This document shows, in pieces, positions 1-10,607 of a stretch of 64,000 nucleotides of DNA. The stretch is from Lineus longissimus (Eukaryota; Nemertea; Pilidiophora; Heteronemertea; Lineidae), in NCBI RefSeq assembly GCF_910592395.1, contig NC_088325.1:7347501-7411500 (forward strand), written 5' to 3'. Position 1 is the first letter of the stretch; the number at the start of each line of letters is the position of its first letter. A program made the position numbers and the translations under genes. Under the pieces are notes generated by a model that did not search any database, had not been told where the DNA came from, and worked only from the letters and a program-made list of their open reading frames with translations.

Positions 1-1391
1 GTTGTCAAATCGATGAGAGAAATAAGACAGCCACAACCAGGCCTACTCTATCTTGGGAGCTCCACTGTTTTGCCAAATCGATGAGAGAGATAAGACAGTC
101 ACAACCAGGCCTACTCTATCTTGGGAGCTCCACTGTTTTGCCAAATCGATGAGAGAGATAAGACAGATCACAACCAGGCCTACTCTATCTTGGGAGCTCC
201 ACTGTGTTGTCAAATTGATGAGAGAGATAAGACAGCCACAACCAGGCCTACTCTATCTTGGGAGCTCCACTGTTTTGCCAAATCGATGAGAGAGATAAGA
301 CAGATCACAACCAGGCCTACCCTATCTTGGGAGCTCCACTGTTTTGTCAAATCGATGAGAGAGATAAGACAGCCACAACCAGGTCTACTCTATCTTGGGA
401 GCTCCACTGTTTTGCCAAATGGATGAGAGAGATAAGACAGTCACAACCAGGCCTAGTCTATCTTGGGAGCTCCACTGTTTTGCCAAATCGATGAGAGAGA
501 TAAGACAGTCACAACCAGGCCTACTCTATCTTGGGAGCTCCACTGTTTTGCCAAATCGATGAGAGAGATAAGACAGATCACAACCAGGCCTACTCTATCT
601 TGGGATCTCCACTGTGTTGTCAAATTGATGAGAGAGATAAGACAGCCACAACCAGGCCTACTCTATCTTGGGAGCTCCACTGTTTTGCCAAATCGATGAG
701 AGAGATAAGACAGATCACAACCAGGCCTACCCTATCTTGGGAGCTCCACTGTTTTGTCAAATCGATGAGAGAGATAAGACAGCCACAACCAGGTCTACTC
801 TATCTTGGGAGCTCCACTGTTTTGCCAAATGGATGAGAGAGATAAGACAGTCACAACCAGGCCTAGTCTATCTTGGGAGCTCCACTGTGTTGTCAAATCG
901 ATGAGAGAGATAAGACAGCCACAACCAGGCCTACTCTATCTTGGGAGCTCCACTGTTTTGCCAAATCGATGAGAGAGATAAGACAGTCACAACCAGGCCT
1001 ACTCTATCTTGGGAGCTCCACTGTTTTGCCAAATCGATGAGAGAGATAAGACAGTCACAACCAGGCCTACTCTATCTTGGGAGCTCCACTGTGTTGCCAA
1101 ATCGATGAGAGAGATAAGACAGTCACAACCAGGCCTACTCTATCTTGGGAGCTCCACTGTTTTGCCGAATGGATGAGAGAGATAAGACAGTCACAACCAG
1201 GCCTACTCTATCTTGGGAGCTCCACTGTTTTGCCAAATCGATGAGAGAGATAAGACAGTCACAACCAGGCCTACTCTATCTTGGGAGCTCCACTGTTTTG
1301 CCAAATCGATGAGAGAGATAAGACAGCCACAACCAGGCCTACTCTATCTTGGGAGCTCCACTGTTTTGCCGAATGGATGAGAGAGATAAGC
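1..1391. repeat. 68-bp minisatellite, left edge open
   Basis: About twenty head-to-tail copies of a 68- or 69-bp unit are present. Each carries the landmark CTTGGGAGCTCCACTGT, then an ATCGATGAGAGAGATAAGAC block and CACAACCAGGCCTACTC. Units with 'agatcaca' instead of 'agtcaca' are 69 bp. Six units form a 410-bp higher-order repeat (four of 68 and two of 69), repeated nearly perfectly for the first 820 bases; I saw one substitution near 606. After about 880 the pattern gives way to simple 68-bp copies. The array is already in mid-unit at base 1, so it continues outside the window. Because 68 is not a multiple of three, the open frames inside it are accidents of repetition, not genes. Confidence 0.97.
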
Positions 1392-1535
1392 TTGAGAGCT
1401 TCACCATGTTGCCAACACGATGAGAGAGATAAGACAGTCACAACCAGACTCTAGTTTGGGAGCCCTACTGTGTTTCCAACGCAGTAAGAGAGATAGTAAA
1501 CATGTTGTCAAATCAATGAGAGAGCTATAAGACAG
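1392..1535. repeat. Degenerate edge copies of the minisatellite
   Basis: Two or three strongly diverged units ('gatgagagagataagacagtcacaacc', 'caatgagagagctataagacagg' like stretches) mark the decayed right border of the 68-bp array. The gradual loss of identity from the array centre to its edge is the usual pattern for tandem repeats kept uniform by unequal exchange. Confidence 0.8.
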
Positions 1536-1604
1536 GCCTGTCTCAGAAACATTACCAAAGGTAGGCGGTCTGACTGCAGGATGTTCTCTACTAAAGACAA
1601 ATTC

Positions 1605-1920
1605 ACAACTACTTGGGTAGGGATTCCTACCCTTACTTGGGTAAAGATGGGATACAACACAATAATCTACATGCAATGGGAAAATTGATGAGTCTTTCTC
1701 TCATGAACATGCCTTTGTCCGTCTGTGACACTCAAGGCACATGATTGTACCCAATCCCGACACTTACATGGGTAGGGATGGGTCAAACACGAACGTTTGA
1801 ATTCAACAGGAGTATTGAGGAGTCTTTTTCGCAAGATGTGTTTTTGACGGTCTCAGACATGTCTTGTCCAATACTGAAGGGACAGGACTGTACCCCATTC
1901 CTGCCTTTACTTGGGGACCG
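1605..1920. repeat. Diverged ~135-bp tandem repeat
   Basis: The words 'acttgggta(a/g)', 'gggatggg' and 'gaggagtcttt' recur around 1611, 1635, 1767 and 1909 with a spacing near 130-140 bp and about 65-70 % identity by eye. This is an older, independent tandem repeat next to the minisatellite. No coding potential was recognised. Confidence 0.5.
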
Positions 1921-2520
1921 ATAGTATAGCTAACTGGTGCAAGCGAGTTAAGTTGTGATGATATCTCCATGTCTTGGTCTATAAAGCCTTAGATCCTTCT
2001 CAGAAATTATTTCTTCTGATAAAAATATGCATATATCAGCGATGACAGAAAATCAGGGCAAGATTGTCTCGGAGCACATTTCCACCCAAGACAACAATGT
2101 AAGGGCTCCTCCTACAGAAATATCCTCCGATGCAGTCGTAGGAGTTTGCTCAAGCGAGGACAGATTGTGCCATCTTGTAAGCTCCAAGATCGAGGTGCCA
2201 CAGATCCAGACAATATGGTTTCTCCAGATCGTGACTATCCATGTACTGAGATTGATGCCCCGAGATCAGATTATAAAGAATTAAAGAGACGGTTTTTGGG
2301 AACATAATATATTTTGAGTAGACACACTCCATTAAAATATTTACAGGTGTGCTATAATGAAACTTTCAAAGGTTTGACCGGTTGTTGTGATGTGGAGCTT
2401 TTTGCACCAATTTGATATTTACACAAAATATACAAGTTGCATGGACAAATATTTCTCTACAGAAGAATTCATCTGATATGTCGTTTCTTGAACTATTAGT
2501 CTCGTCGAATTACGAATAAC
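1921..2520. other. No recognised feature
   Basis: This is AT-rich sequence with only short open frames on both strands. None resembles a known protein, and no inverted or tandem repeat was seen. It precedes the 3' side of a minus-strand LINE. Confidence 0.5.
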
Positions 2521-2539
2521 GAATTTATTACACTCTCAC

Positions 2540-4069
2540 TATAAAATTATAGTACATAGAGGAATACAATTTTACAAAACGTATTTTAATGAAAACAACA
2601 AACTACAAAATACAAAATACACCAACTACAAACTGGAACTATGCCTTCTAAAGCATACAAAATAGAACAATAAATGTAATGTTTTACTATCCATTATAAA
2701 TGAACGGAGGGATGAGAACCTCATCCACTTCATCATCATCAACCAAAATTGGAAGAGAGCTATATAATTTCATACCTTGCTTTATAAATTTGGTCAGCCT
2801 AACAATGGTGCCTCTGTTTTCATTGTTTAATAGTTCACCCATTTTAACTATATTTGGCCTTCTTCGGTAACACAAAGGGATAAATTGAACTCTAAGATTG
2901 TCAAGTACAGAACATTCAAAAAGAAAGTGAAACTCATCACCCTTTACTGTTAGCTTAAATTTTTTGCATAATCTTTGTGGAGCTGAATTACCATAATTCT
3001 TTCTATCATGAACTGGTATTTTGGGAGATCCAATTCTGAAGTGCAGTAGATCATACTTAAGATACTCAGGAAGAAACTTCAGATTATTCTCATAGGTCAA
3101 TGACTTTTTAAAAGCCGATAATTGTCAAATTCACTATCATTTGTGATTTTTCAAACCATGATTCCTGAAACTTTTCTATACATATTCTGGTTCAACCAAA
3201 CACCATTAAGGCCACAGCCTTGAAGTACCTCCTTCACCTCTACTAGCCAGGATGAAGTAAATCTGTCATTAACATCCAACATCCTTAAGAATTCTATACC
3301 TCAGAAGAGCAATTTTAGAGTTTTTAACAGTGAGCAGACTGCCAAAAGTTTATCATTCTCACCTTAGCATGGATCCTAATAGGTAGTCTGCCTAAGTCAC
3401 CATAGATAGTTGTATTATGCATAAATTTACTACATTTCGATATCAACTTGATAAACTTCAAACTTTTTCCAAAATCTCCATACCTTCAAAGCCCCAAACC
3501 TCACTACCATACAGCAAAATTGGTAAAACACATGCCTCAAACAGATTCAACATAATATTTATTGGGAGCTCTAGTTTCCTGCCCTTTGAAATAAGAGCAT
3601 ACATGGCCCTGGTAGCTTTTTCACTCAATGCTTTTTTGGCTTTAGTGAATTTACCATTCCAGCTGAAGATTATTCAAAGATTATTATATTCTTCTACCCT
3701 TTCTATTGGGACTCCACCCTTATTGAAAACAGGTAAATTCCTAAGTCTGACCTTTGACCTTTTAAACACCATGACCTTTGTTTTGCTGGTATTAATCTTT
3801 AATTTATTTATCACAAAGAATTCCTGTAGCAAATCAAGTAGTTTCTGCATGTTTTTCTCATTATCAGCGAGTAAAATGGTGTCATCAGCAAACAATAATA
3901 AAAACAATTTCATAAAAGTGACAGCCTCGTTTCTTCTAACGTCACCATCAAGTTTGTTAATCAAATTCAGATAGCTGCCACCATTCAAATTACAAAGTTC
4001 ATCCAGGTCATTCAGGTAAATTGCAAAGAGAGCAGGGGAAAAATTTTCCCCCTGTCTCACACCAATACC
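2540..4069 (-). pseudogene. Non-LTR retrotransposon (LINE), 3' half of RT ORF
   Basis: Read on the minus strand, this carries the second half of a LINE reverse transcriptase. 'VRQGE...LFAIYLNDL' comes just below 4064, and the catalytic box 'FADDTILLAD' follows. Then comes the thumb region ('KATRAMYAL', 'PILLYGSEVWGFE', readable around 3480-3640 in a neighbouring frame). A C-terminal tail from 3100 to 2690 ends with a cysteine/histidine stretch (CKKF...DEFHFLFEC). Several frameshifts and stops break the ORF, so it is dead. The 3' end lies near 2540 in an A-rich stretch (minus-strand sense). The partner half is at 4876-5376; both were one reading frame before an 806-bp insertion. The clade cannot be fixed by eye; CR1/Jockey-like groups are candidates. 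Confidence 0.88.
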
Positions 4070-4875
4070 TACGGAAGCGTATTAGTGCCAAGTGAAAAAT
4101 AAAGTTTCTGGCATTAAGGCCAGAGACCTCTATTAGCCAGTGTGTACATTCTGTGTACATTTTAATGAACATAGGTTGGTAAAAAAAGTACACCAAGGGT
4201 GCTTTATTTCCCACCAAATTTTATATGTGTTATGAAGAGGCTTTTATCAAAATAACTGTAAAAATTCAAAACATTCCAATACCGATTTGATTTGTGTACA
4301 GCATTGCCATGATCATCACTCGTGGACTGATATGGACTTATTAGAATACAAGTTCTAAACTGGCCAGTGACACAATATTTCCTTAAATTAATTATCAAAA
4401 AGTATATCCCTGTTATGGCCTGGCTCTGTAGATTAAGAATCCACCAAAGATCGAAGAATAAATCCACTTTCACCCATCAGTCATTTACCACAGCTTCACA
4501 GTTCAGTACGGACTATGTGTCAGTGCCACACTTCCGCCTGTGGATGAATACATGTCTCTGCCCTAAATGAATTTTTTTTTTTTAATCACGTACGTACAAG
4601 ATAAGTACCACCTAATAACACGATAATTCGCGCTATTGCGTATGTACGTGATACTAACGCGTAATTACGAGATAACTAGCACGTTATTACGAGAAAACTA
4701 TCACGTAATAACGCATTAGTTATCACGTAATAATGTGATAGTTATCTCATAATTATGCATTAGTATCACGTACGTACGCAATAGCGCAAATTATCGTGTT
4801 ATTACGTGATACTTATCTTGTACGTACGTGATAAAAAAATTTTTTTTTTTACTTGCATGCTCAAATGCTCCCATA
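4070..4875. mobile_element. 806-bp non-autonomous DNA element in LINE RT
   Basis: The element interrupts the LINE exactly before its 'VRQGE' motif. The 6-bp word AATACC occurs at 4064-4069 and again at 4876-4881, as expected of a target-site duplication. The ends are imperfect inverted repeats: TACGGAAGCGTATT on the left, and TATGGGAGCATTTG as the reverse complement of the right end. The interior holds a long palindrome (4584-4832) flanked by T/A runs. About 470 bp in the left part (4108-4570) have no recognisable coding capacity. The superfamily is undetermined. Confidence 0.75.
4584..4832. repeat. Long palindrome of TACGTGATA-type words
   Basis: The left arm (starting 'atcacgtacgtacaagataag') and the reverse complement of the right arm agree over about 115 bp with few mismatches. 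The whole 250 bp can fold into one hairpin with a very short loop near 4710. The arms are themselves built from reiterated 'tatcacgtaataacg'-like words. T-runs and A-runs flank the arms. It is probably the functional core of the foldback-type element that contains it. Confidence 0.9.
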
Positions 4876-5376
4876 AATACCAGATGTATAAAAGTTCGAC
4901 ATTTTTCCTTTGTAAGGACACACATGGCTTAGCTGTTTTACACATGTTTCTGAATACATCAAGAATCTTTCCAGAGATACCATAATCGAGTGGCTTTTTC
5001 CACAGTCCTGCTCTCCAAATTGTGTCAAAGGCTTTTTTATAGTCAATGAATGTGCAGAACAATCTCCTTCCAGCTGATAAGTCAATGTCAATGATACTTT
5101 TTAGGGTAGAAATATGGTCATTGCCGGTAGAGTGCCCATTCCTGAAGCCTGCCTGGTTTTCAAGTATAATTTGATTCCAATTCAGAATTTTTGTAAGTCT
5201 GGAGTTCAGAATTCCAGTGAACAACTTCCCAAGACAACTGACCAAAGCAATTCCCCTGTAATTGTCAGTGTTCTGGCGAAGCCAGTTTGTTTTGATCATG
5301 TTGATCAGAACTGTCAGATTTGCCATGTGCTTATGTTTATGTTTACATTGGGCAGAACCACTACCAGGATGATGTC
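4876..5376 (-). pseudogene. Non-LTR retrotransposon (LINE), 5' half of RT
   Basis: The minus-strand translation gives the fingers/palm start of the LINE RT: 'NYRGIALVSCLGKLFT', 'NQAGFRNGHSTGNDHI', then 'FCTFIDYKKAFDTIW' with the first catalytic aspartate. 'KILDVFRNMC' follows. The sequence joins to the 'VRQGE' segment at 4064 once the inserted element is ignored. The frame is broken upstream of 'NYRGI' near 5290, and nothing LINE-like was recognised beyond about 5376, so the copy is 5'-truncated or cut by the adjoining LTR-like block. Confidence 0.85.
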
Positions 5377-6180
5377 TGTCATGTGATAACTGCTCGCTAT
5401 TGTTGATTGGCTGCCCTTGCAGTGTTTATTTTGGGAACAGTATAAAGGCCTAGGAGTTCAGGGAACTAATTGCATTCCAAGCTGAGACTTTGGCTGAGTA
5501 GGAGCCAACACCGATTTCTTGAGAAGACAGAAGATTGCCAATGGTGGACACCTGGCTGGTATGGTAATTCAGCCATGGTGAGGTGAAGGGTCTGTGAGCG
5601 TGGATAGCCGGTACAGGAGAAGGGCCAAGGAAGCTTCTGCTGTTTTAGAACTATGCATGTGGGCTTAGTTCAGTACATGGTGGTACTATATTTGTTGGCT
5701 TGACCCCGAGCCCAAGGTGTGTCTGGCGACACCCTTTTCTGGAGAAGGAAGCCATCTTGTCCAGAGTTTATACATTGGAAAAAGCAGACCAGACTTGTAT
5801 TTTATCTGCTACAAAAAGATGTTCTTTGCTCTATTGTTGATGCACGGATTTGATATACCGGTGAGGTGATGGTGTGGAACATCGATGTTTAGTTGAAGAC
5901 GAAGTCAACCCATAGATTGTAGGCGTCAGTTAGTGATGGTGGTTTATGGTGCCAGTGTTCAAGAAGTTTGATGTTCTTCCTACCCTGTGAGATGTCCTTG
6001 TGAGAGGTCATTGATGTTGTGACGGTTCCGGAAGATGAGACGGCGGTGCCCGTATTTCCCACCCGTACTACAGTAACTCATTGATGATCAGTCCAGTCTA
6101 ATTTGATCTCACCATTAGCGAAAATCGGTGTCTTGGAATGCCATTAGTCTGGACTTGATTACCTTTGGAGTATCACATCA
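5377..6180 (+). repeat. LTR-like block (candidate solo or orphan LTR)
   Basis: The block starts TGTCATGTGATAAC and ends TATCACATCA. Its termini are therefore short inverted repeats with TG...CA ends. A TATA-like 'cagtataaagg' lies at about 5439, early in the block, as in many Ty3-type LTRs. There is no open frame. I found no matching target-site duplication (atgtc versus aatca) and no recognisable primer-binding site after 6180. This is only a structural suggestion; an ordinary promoter or another repeat remains possible. Confidence 0.35.
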
Positions 6181-6892
6181 AATCAGTTAGTGCTCAACGT
6201 TAGAGTTTGTCTTTGCTTCACGCTCGGTCGTGAAGTGTTTTGTGTGAAGCACCGGTTGTGTTACCGTTTGTCGGGCACTTTGTATCGTGGACCAGAAGCA
6301 CCTGTTGTGTTACCGTTTGTCGGCACTTTGTATCGTGGAACACTTTGTATCGTGGAATTATATCCAACTTAACTTAAACTGCCCCTTAGTGGATTGCAAC
6401 TCCGTTGAGGTGAACAAGCTACAGCTCCGGGCCAAGTGGAGAGAATCGGAGAAGAGAGGCGTCCGAAGACGAGAGCGAGAGGGATCGGCCCAGCTGTGGA
6501 TTGTGGATAGACGAACTACAAGGATTGACAACGTGATTGACTTGGTTAGTATGGTCAATCCTCGTACCTTTAATACAGTCCTCTAATTTTGATATTGCTT
6601 TGCAGCCACGCATTAACAGTCAGTATCATTTAAGAGGCACTGTCTCTAAAAATCAGCCAATATGGAAAAAAATGGCCACAGCATTCTCGGACTTTGGCAT
6701 GTGTTAATTGCTAATTACTCCGAACAACACATTTTAACAAAAGAGATTTTCCAGGGTCAAGGCCAATACTAGTATGCCTTTTTGGATTTGGTCAAAATTT
6801 GTGCTTTGATTGCTTTAATACAAAACAAACAAAAATTAATGGAGCCTTGCCCAGGAAGGTTTTTCATGTCATGAATTTCTCTATAGTCGTAC
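6181..6892. other. Unassigned DNA with a 50-bp tandem duplication
   Basis: Between about 6250 and 6357 the word 'gttgtgttaccgtttgtcgg' and the following 'cactttgtatcgtgga' occur twice in tandem, the second time with an extra partial copy. A pyrimidine-rich stretch ending in 'tttgcag' at about 6605 looks like a splice acceptor, but no convincing exon follows. No family was recognised. Confidence 0.45.
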
Positions 6893-7500
6893 TTCCACCT
6901 ATCAAATCCCCATGTCTTTTGCTCTTACACCTGAATTGCCGTGTCTAAATAGACCCGTGTGTCAAATCCCCGTGTCTATTAGCCCCATCGAGCTCGATGG
7001 GGCTAATCGGGGGCTAATTTAGACCCGTGTTCAACACAGGTTTTTTGATAGGTGGAATCTGAATAGACACGGCAATTGCAAGGTCTAAGAGCCGGCGACA
7101 GATGGCGCGGTGTAGTTGCCTCGGTATTGCGCATGCGTGAACACTGTAAACACTCCTGCGAAATTTCTCAGTCTGACAGTTCCCGAATAACACAATCGTT
7201 TTGACAGTTTTAACCTAATTTTCTAGAAAGTATCGTCTCCACATGGAACAAAACGCTTTTTTCAATAGAAAATCGCATTTTAACTTCAGTTTGTGGTGGT
7301 CGCCATTAAACTCTAATGAATCTCGAAATTCCCCTCTAACCGGAAAGAAACACAGGAGAGCTCCCTACCTACAGCGCACCTGTCGCCGGGGCTATTAACC
7401 ATTATCTAACACCACTGATAGGTGTAAGTGCGCCCCGGGTTTTTTGACACACGGCGAAGAAACAGGTCTTGAAAAACACGGGGTTTTATGATAGGTGGAA
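6893..7500. mobile_element. Nested foldback MITE (TIR TTCCACCTATCA)
   Basis: The left end TTCCACCTATCAAATCCCC is matched by the reverse complement of 7482-7500 (TTCCACCTATCATAAAACCC). A second inverted end copy finishes at 7057, so a short 165-bp element (6893-7057) sits inside, or gave rise to, a 608-bp one. The interior has repeated inverted words 'gccgtgtctaaatagaccc' / 'gacacggcaatt' and a perfect 24-bp palindrome around a SacI-like centre at 6981-7004. No ORF is present, and the target duplication is unclear. The similarity may extend outward through AGTCG on both sides. Confidence 0.72.
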
Positions 7501-8290
7501 CTCGACTTATGTGTCTCTGGATTAAGCCAATATTCTGATTCGAACGGATATCTTGATTCATTCGAAGGACGATTCTGGATTGTGATTCTTAGGATTTTGC
7601 TGTTTGATAATATCTAGACAAATTGCATCACTGAAGCAAGCCCCATAAAATTGGGAGATTTTATTGGAATATTAAAATTTTCTTATTACCCAAAAAGTGC
7701 TTAGTAGTAAGTAAAAATCACAAAAACAAAAAACTTGCCAGGAAGTAATGCTGGTTGTCGTTTATCAAATTGAGTACTACAGGATTGTGAAATTTAAACA
7801 ATAAGGAATTTCCTTTCATTGCCATGCACTTGATGCATTTTTTGGCCTTGTGAGTTACTTGTGGCATGTGTGGGTGAAATAGGACACTCCTGTTAAGCCA
7901 AGACTGACACAAAAAGGGTTAACGCCTGGATTTAGATAGTTGGCAATCTTCCAAGTTTAATATTTACATTTATTCTCTGCTTTAATTTGAGTTACTCTGG
8001 GTAGAAAAGTGAAAACCTAAAGTAACATTTGAGATTCTTTTGATTACTAGTATAGAAGTATGTTGCAGTAATTCACAGTAGATAACTGAGAGGAATGTTT
8101 ATTTTGGACTGTCCGGGTGTCGCTATGATTTAAAAACGGGATAATATCGAGAGGAGGGGAATGTTGATGAGAAACCGGCTAGGAGCCGTCAAGTCCTAGT
8201 GATTCTGAAGACAATCTTAGTTTGATTCCAAAATTGTAGATGGCGCTCGGGTTGGGCGCGAGCTGTAGAAATCACCACGTTGAGAAAATA
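7501..8290. other. No recognised feature
   Basis: I recognised no coding motif, tandem repeat or terminal repeat. An 'aataaag' at about 8287 faces the 3' end of the Penelope-like fragment and may belong to it. Confidence 0.45.
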
Positions 8291-8354
8291 AAGTCTTCGT
8301 CAAGTTTATCGAAATTCTTCGTTTATTGGATTCACAGAACAACACATTGATCGA

Positions 8355-8831
8355 TAGAGACGCTAAATGAGTATGAGCGTAGTAACCAGGACGTGTTGTC
8401 CTTAATATGGAGTTCTAACAGCGACATGGTGCACGGTAAGAGGACTCTCTTGAGAGTCTGGTGGCCTTGGCTTAGGATCCATCTGGGGGGATGTGAATGA
8501 ACTCAAGGAAAAAGATTGTGATGTCTTCTAGACCTTGATGGTTTGGGAGGTTAAAGTGGTACCCTATAACATCCGTGGCGATGTTTTTCGTGACGCTGTA
8601 GAAGTGTACTTGAAACGTTCCAGTAGTGAATGCATTGCTTTGCCAATATATTGTATGTGACATTGTCTGCAATAAATCACATTGTTGCTCTTACAACAAG
8701 TTTTTGTTTTTGTGTTGTATTTTTTTCCCGTGGTCTTGCTTGTGATGTGTCCTGTCTTGTCCAGACGAGGACAGTATCTACATGTCCTTGAGGAGAGGCA
8801 TGACCAGCGTGGGGGATTAGTCGTTGTGCTG
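8355..8831 (-). pseudogene. Penelope-like element, GIY-YIG endonuclease half
   Basis: On the minus strand from 8826 downwards there is a cysteine-rich linker (CRYCPRLDKTGHITS...). It is followed by the GIY-YIG signature as 'NVIYCRQCHIQYIGKA', and then a 'HFNLPNHQGLEDITIFFLEFIH' tail typical of PLE nucleases. The C-terminal part (about 8360-8470) contains frame damage. The same tail is found in inverted orientation at 19255-19420. This piece is the downstream continuation of the RT half at 17773-19200; a BEL/Pao element separates them. GIY-YIG nicks target DNA during target-primed reverse transcription. Confidence 0.87.
8827..8831. repeat. Target-site duplication of BEL/Pao, left (TGCTG)
   Basis: The five bases directly before the 5' LTR start (TGTTACAGCC) equal the five bases directly after the 3' LTR end (17768-17772). 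BEL/Pao integrases typically duplicate about 5 bp. Removing the element and one copy rejoins Penelope-like sequence on both sides. Confidence 0.93.
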
Positions 8832-9076
8832 TGTTACAGCCAAAACTCTACTCTTAGTTTTATTTACAAACATTTTCATATGCACCCGGTCACTGTCTTT
8901 AGGTCAAGTCTATCTTTAGAATCAAGGTGAGACACAGGTCGTTGGTTCCATAAGAGTCTGCGTCAAGCATCAAAGAGCATCAGAGCCCGTACCTTGTTGA
9001 TTTCAACTGAGAACTGAGGGTGATAAAGCTTGTAGTAAATAATGTTAAGTGCCAGGCCATGAAGATTAAATAGGAC

Positions 9077-10443
9077 CGAAGTTTAGGTAGGTGATATTTG
9101 ATGTACTTCTTGTTTAGTTTGAGTGCCTTATGGAGTTAAACTGAGGGTTGAAGATTCAGCCATTGTCTTAAAGATGCTTACAAGTATTTGTGTGTAGTCT
9201 CGCACAACTAGTTATATGAATGGGTCTGTTAAGCAATAATTTGGCTATGAAGCATTAATTTCCATGAAGTTAACAACACATTCAATGCTATTCTGGAGTT
9301 GTCCTTATCCCATGCTTGGTCTTAGTTTGATGACTACTATGTTTTATTGGTGTTTCAGGTTGTATGTGTTGTGCAAGACAAGGGGGCGTATATGGGTCAT
9401 CTTCCAGCTACAATGGCTGCTTTGTGTGTTGACAGTATTGATAGTGAACTAGGCTGCTATTGTTGTGCATGCAATTGACTTAGGTTTCATTCCCAAGCTT
9501 AGTGTAGCATCTTACTTGGTGATGCTTGTATATTTGGTTGCCGTGTTTTGCCATTGATAGATCACTGATGGAAAATACATGACGTTCACAGCGCCCTCTT
9601 TAGTTGAGTTGTTGAACTAATAGTAACAAGAGCAACACAGGGTGTGGCATATGCCCCAGTGAGCACATTGAGTTGGTGTATTAGGAAAGTGAAGTGTTTT
9701 TCAGACAACCCCGGGCAGCTGGTATCATAGCTGACTGGGTTAAGTTGACATTGTGAAAGAGTTATTGGTCTGTAATGCCCACTGTACACGTTATCTTTTT
9801 CTACCTACATAAAAAGTTACATGGTTATTACTCAAAGGGTTCTCGTTAAAATAAGCGGAAACAAAAAGTTTACAGACGGCTAATGGATGCACAGACAGCC
9901 CGACGCATGGACGAGACGAATGGACATTGGTAAAACATAATGCCTCCGCAATGCATTACGAATTGGCGGGGGCATAAAAATTAATTTGCTCATAAAAATG
10001 GTTCTCCTCGCAATTGACGGAAACCGATTTCAAGCACGCCACCCTGGTGGCCATATTGACAATTGGAACAAGAAAGTTTTCGAAAGGAACCTTTCTCTAG
10101 TCACCCCCAACGTACATACCAAAAATTAATTTGATCAGACAAACAGCTCTCCTCGAAACTGACGGAAACCAATTTCAAGTACGCCGCCCTGGAGGCCATA
10201 ATGAGAATCAGAACGAGCCTGTTTTCGAAAGGAACCTTCCTTTAGTAAAGGTCAACCCTCAAAAAAGTTTCGTGGTTATCGCTAAAAGCGTTCTCCTTAA
10301 AATGAGCAGAAACGAAAAGGTTACAGACGCCTGACGCCTGACGCCTGACGGACATCGATAAAACATAATGCCTCCGCAATGCTTTACGCATTGGCGGGGG
10401 CATAAAAATCTTATTGTACAATGAGTTTTCTATCACTCATGGT
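9077..10443. mobile_element. Sequence present only in the 5' LTR copy
   Basis: These 1.37 kb sit inside the 5' LTR and are missing from the 3' LTR. The left part (9077-9800) is unrecognised. The right part (about 9820-10410) is a tandem-core element ending in the hairpin GCCTCCGCAATGC...GGCGGGGGC. I could not find a clean target duplication at 9076/10444, so an internal deletion in the 3' LTR is an alternative to insertion in the 5' LTR. Confidence 0.6.
9820..10410 (+). repeat. Tandem-core repeat family ending in GCCTCCGC hairpin
   Basis: Two complete tails occur (9935-9980 and 10351-10410). Each reads 'aaaacataatgcctccgcaa', then a small loop, 'attggcgggggcataaaaa'. Each can fold a stem at 9942-9973 or 10370-10401. 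Between them two body units of about 145 bp start at 9977 and 10122 (shared words 'ctcctcg.aa.tgacggaaacc', 'cgaaaggaacctt'). A 'cgcctga' microsatellite of about four copies precedes the second tail (10329-10352). Core repeats, then a microsatellite, then a terminal hairpin is the plan of Helentron-derived HINE elements such as molluscan pearl; that classification is inference. Confidence 0.7.
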
Positions 10444-10607
10444 TGCTTAAATTTGTATTTTGCAGTCAATCTGAATTAACTTAAATGGGAAAATAATAAA
10501 GAAACATTACATGAAAGAATGGTTGTTCAGCATTTTCGAGCTAAGCCCATGGTCAGCACATCATTGACGAAACAGGTTTGAAGAAAGGACTGGTACTCAC
10601 AACAGGT

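Larger units (their letters stand above)
8832..10560 (+). repeat. 5' LTR of BEL/Pao, with a 1.37-kb extra segment
   Basis: Two blocks match the 3' LTR almost base for base: 8845-9076 (versus 17431-17663) and 10444-10560 (versus 17664-17767). The block begins TGTTACAGCC and ends TCAGCACA. Bases 9077-10443 have no counterpart in the 3' LTR. Near 10541 the 5' copy also has about 13 extra bases ('ctaagcccatgg') not in the 3' copy. The intact LTR was therefore about 350 bp if the extra segment is an insertion. Confidence 0.88.

Noticed and set aside
53-904. Several overlapping 78-101-codon open frames.
   Set aside because: They are translations of the 68-bp minisatellite in shifting frames; unit length is not a multiple of three.
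1-1391. A CRISPR-like array of regular direct repeats.
   Set aside because: There are no unique spacers; units are contiguous and the genome is animal.
3417-3974. A 185-codon frame on the plus strand.
   Set aside because: It is antisense to the LINE RT on the minus strand, which carries the recognisable FADDT box.
5377-6180. A solo LTR call with certainty.
   Set aside because: TG...CA ends and a TATA-like box are present, but no target duplication; kept only as a low-confidence feature.
8140-8200. Hammerhead-ribozyme-like core next to the Penelope-like element ('ttgatgaGAAAc', then a CGGCT/AGCCG stem and 'tc').
   Set aside because: PLEs can carry hammerheads, but this one lacks stem II altogether, has no matching stem I, and lies on the strand opposite to the element.
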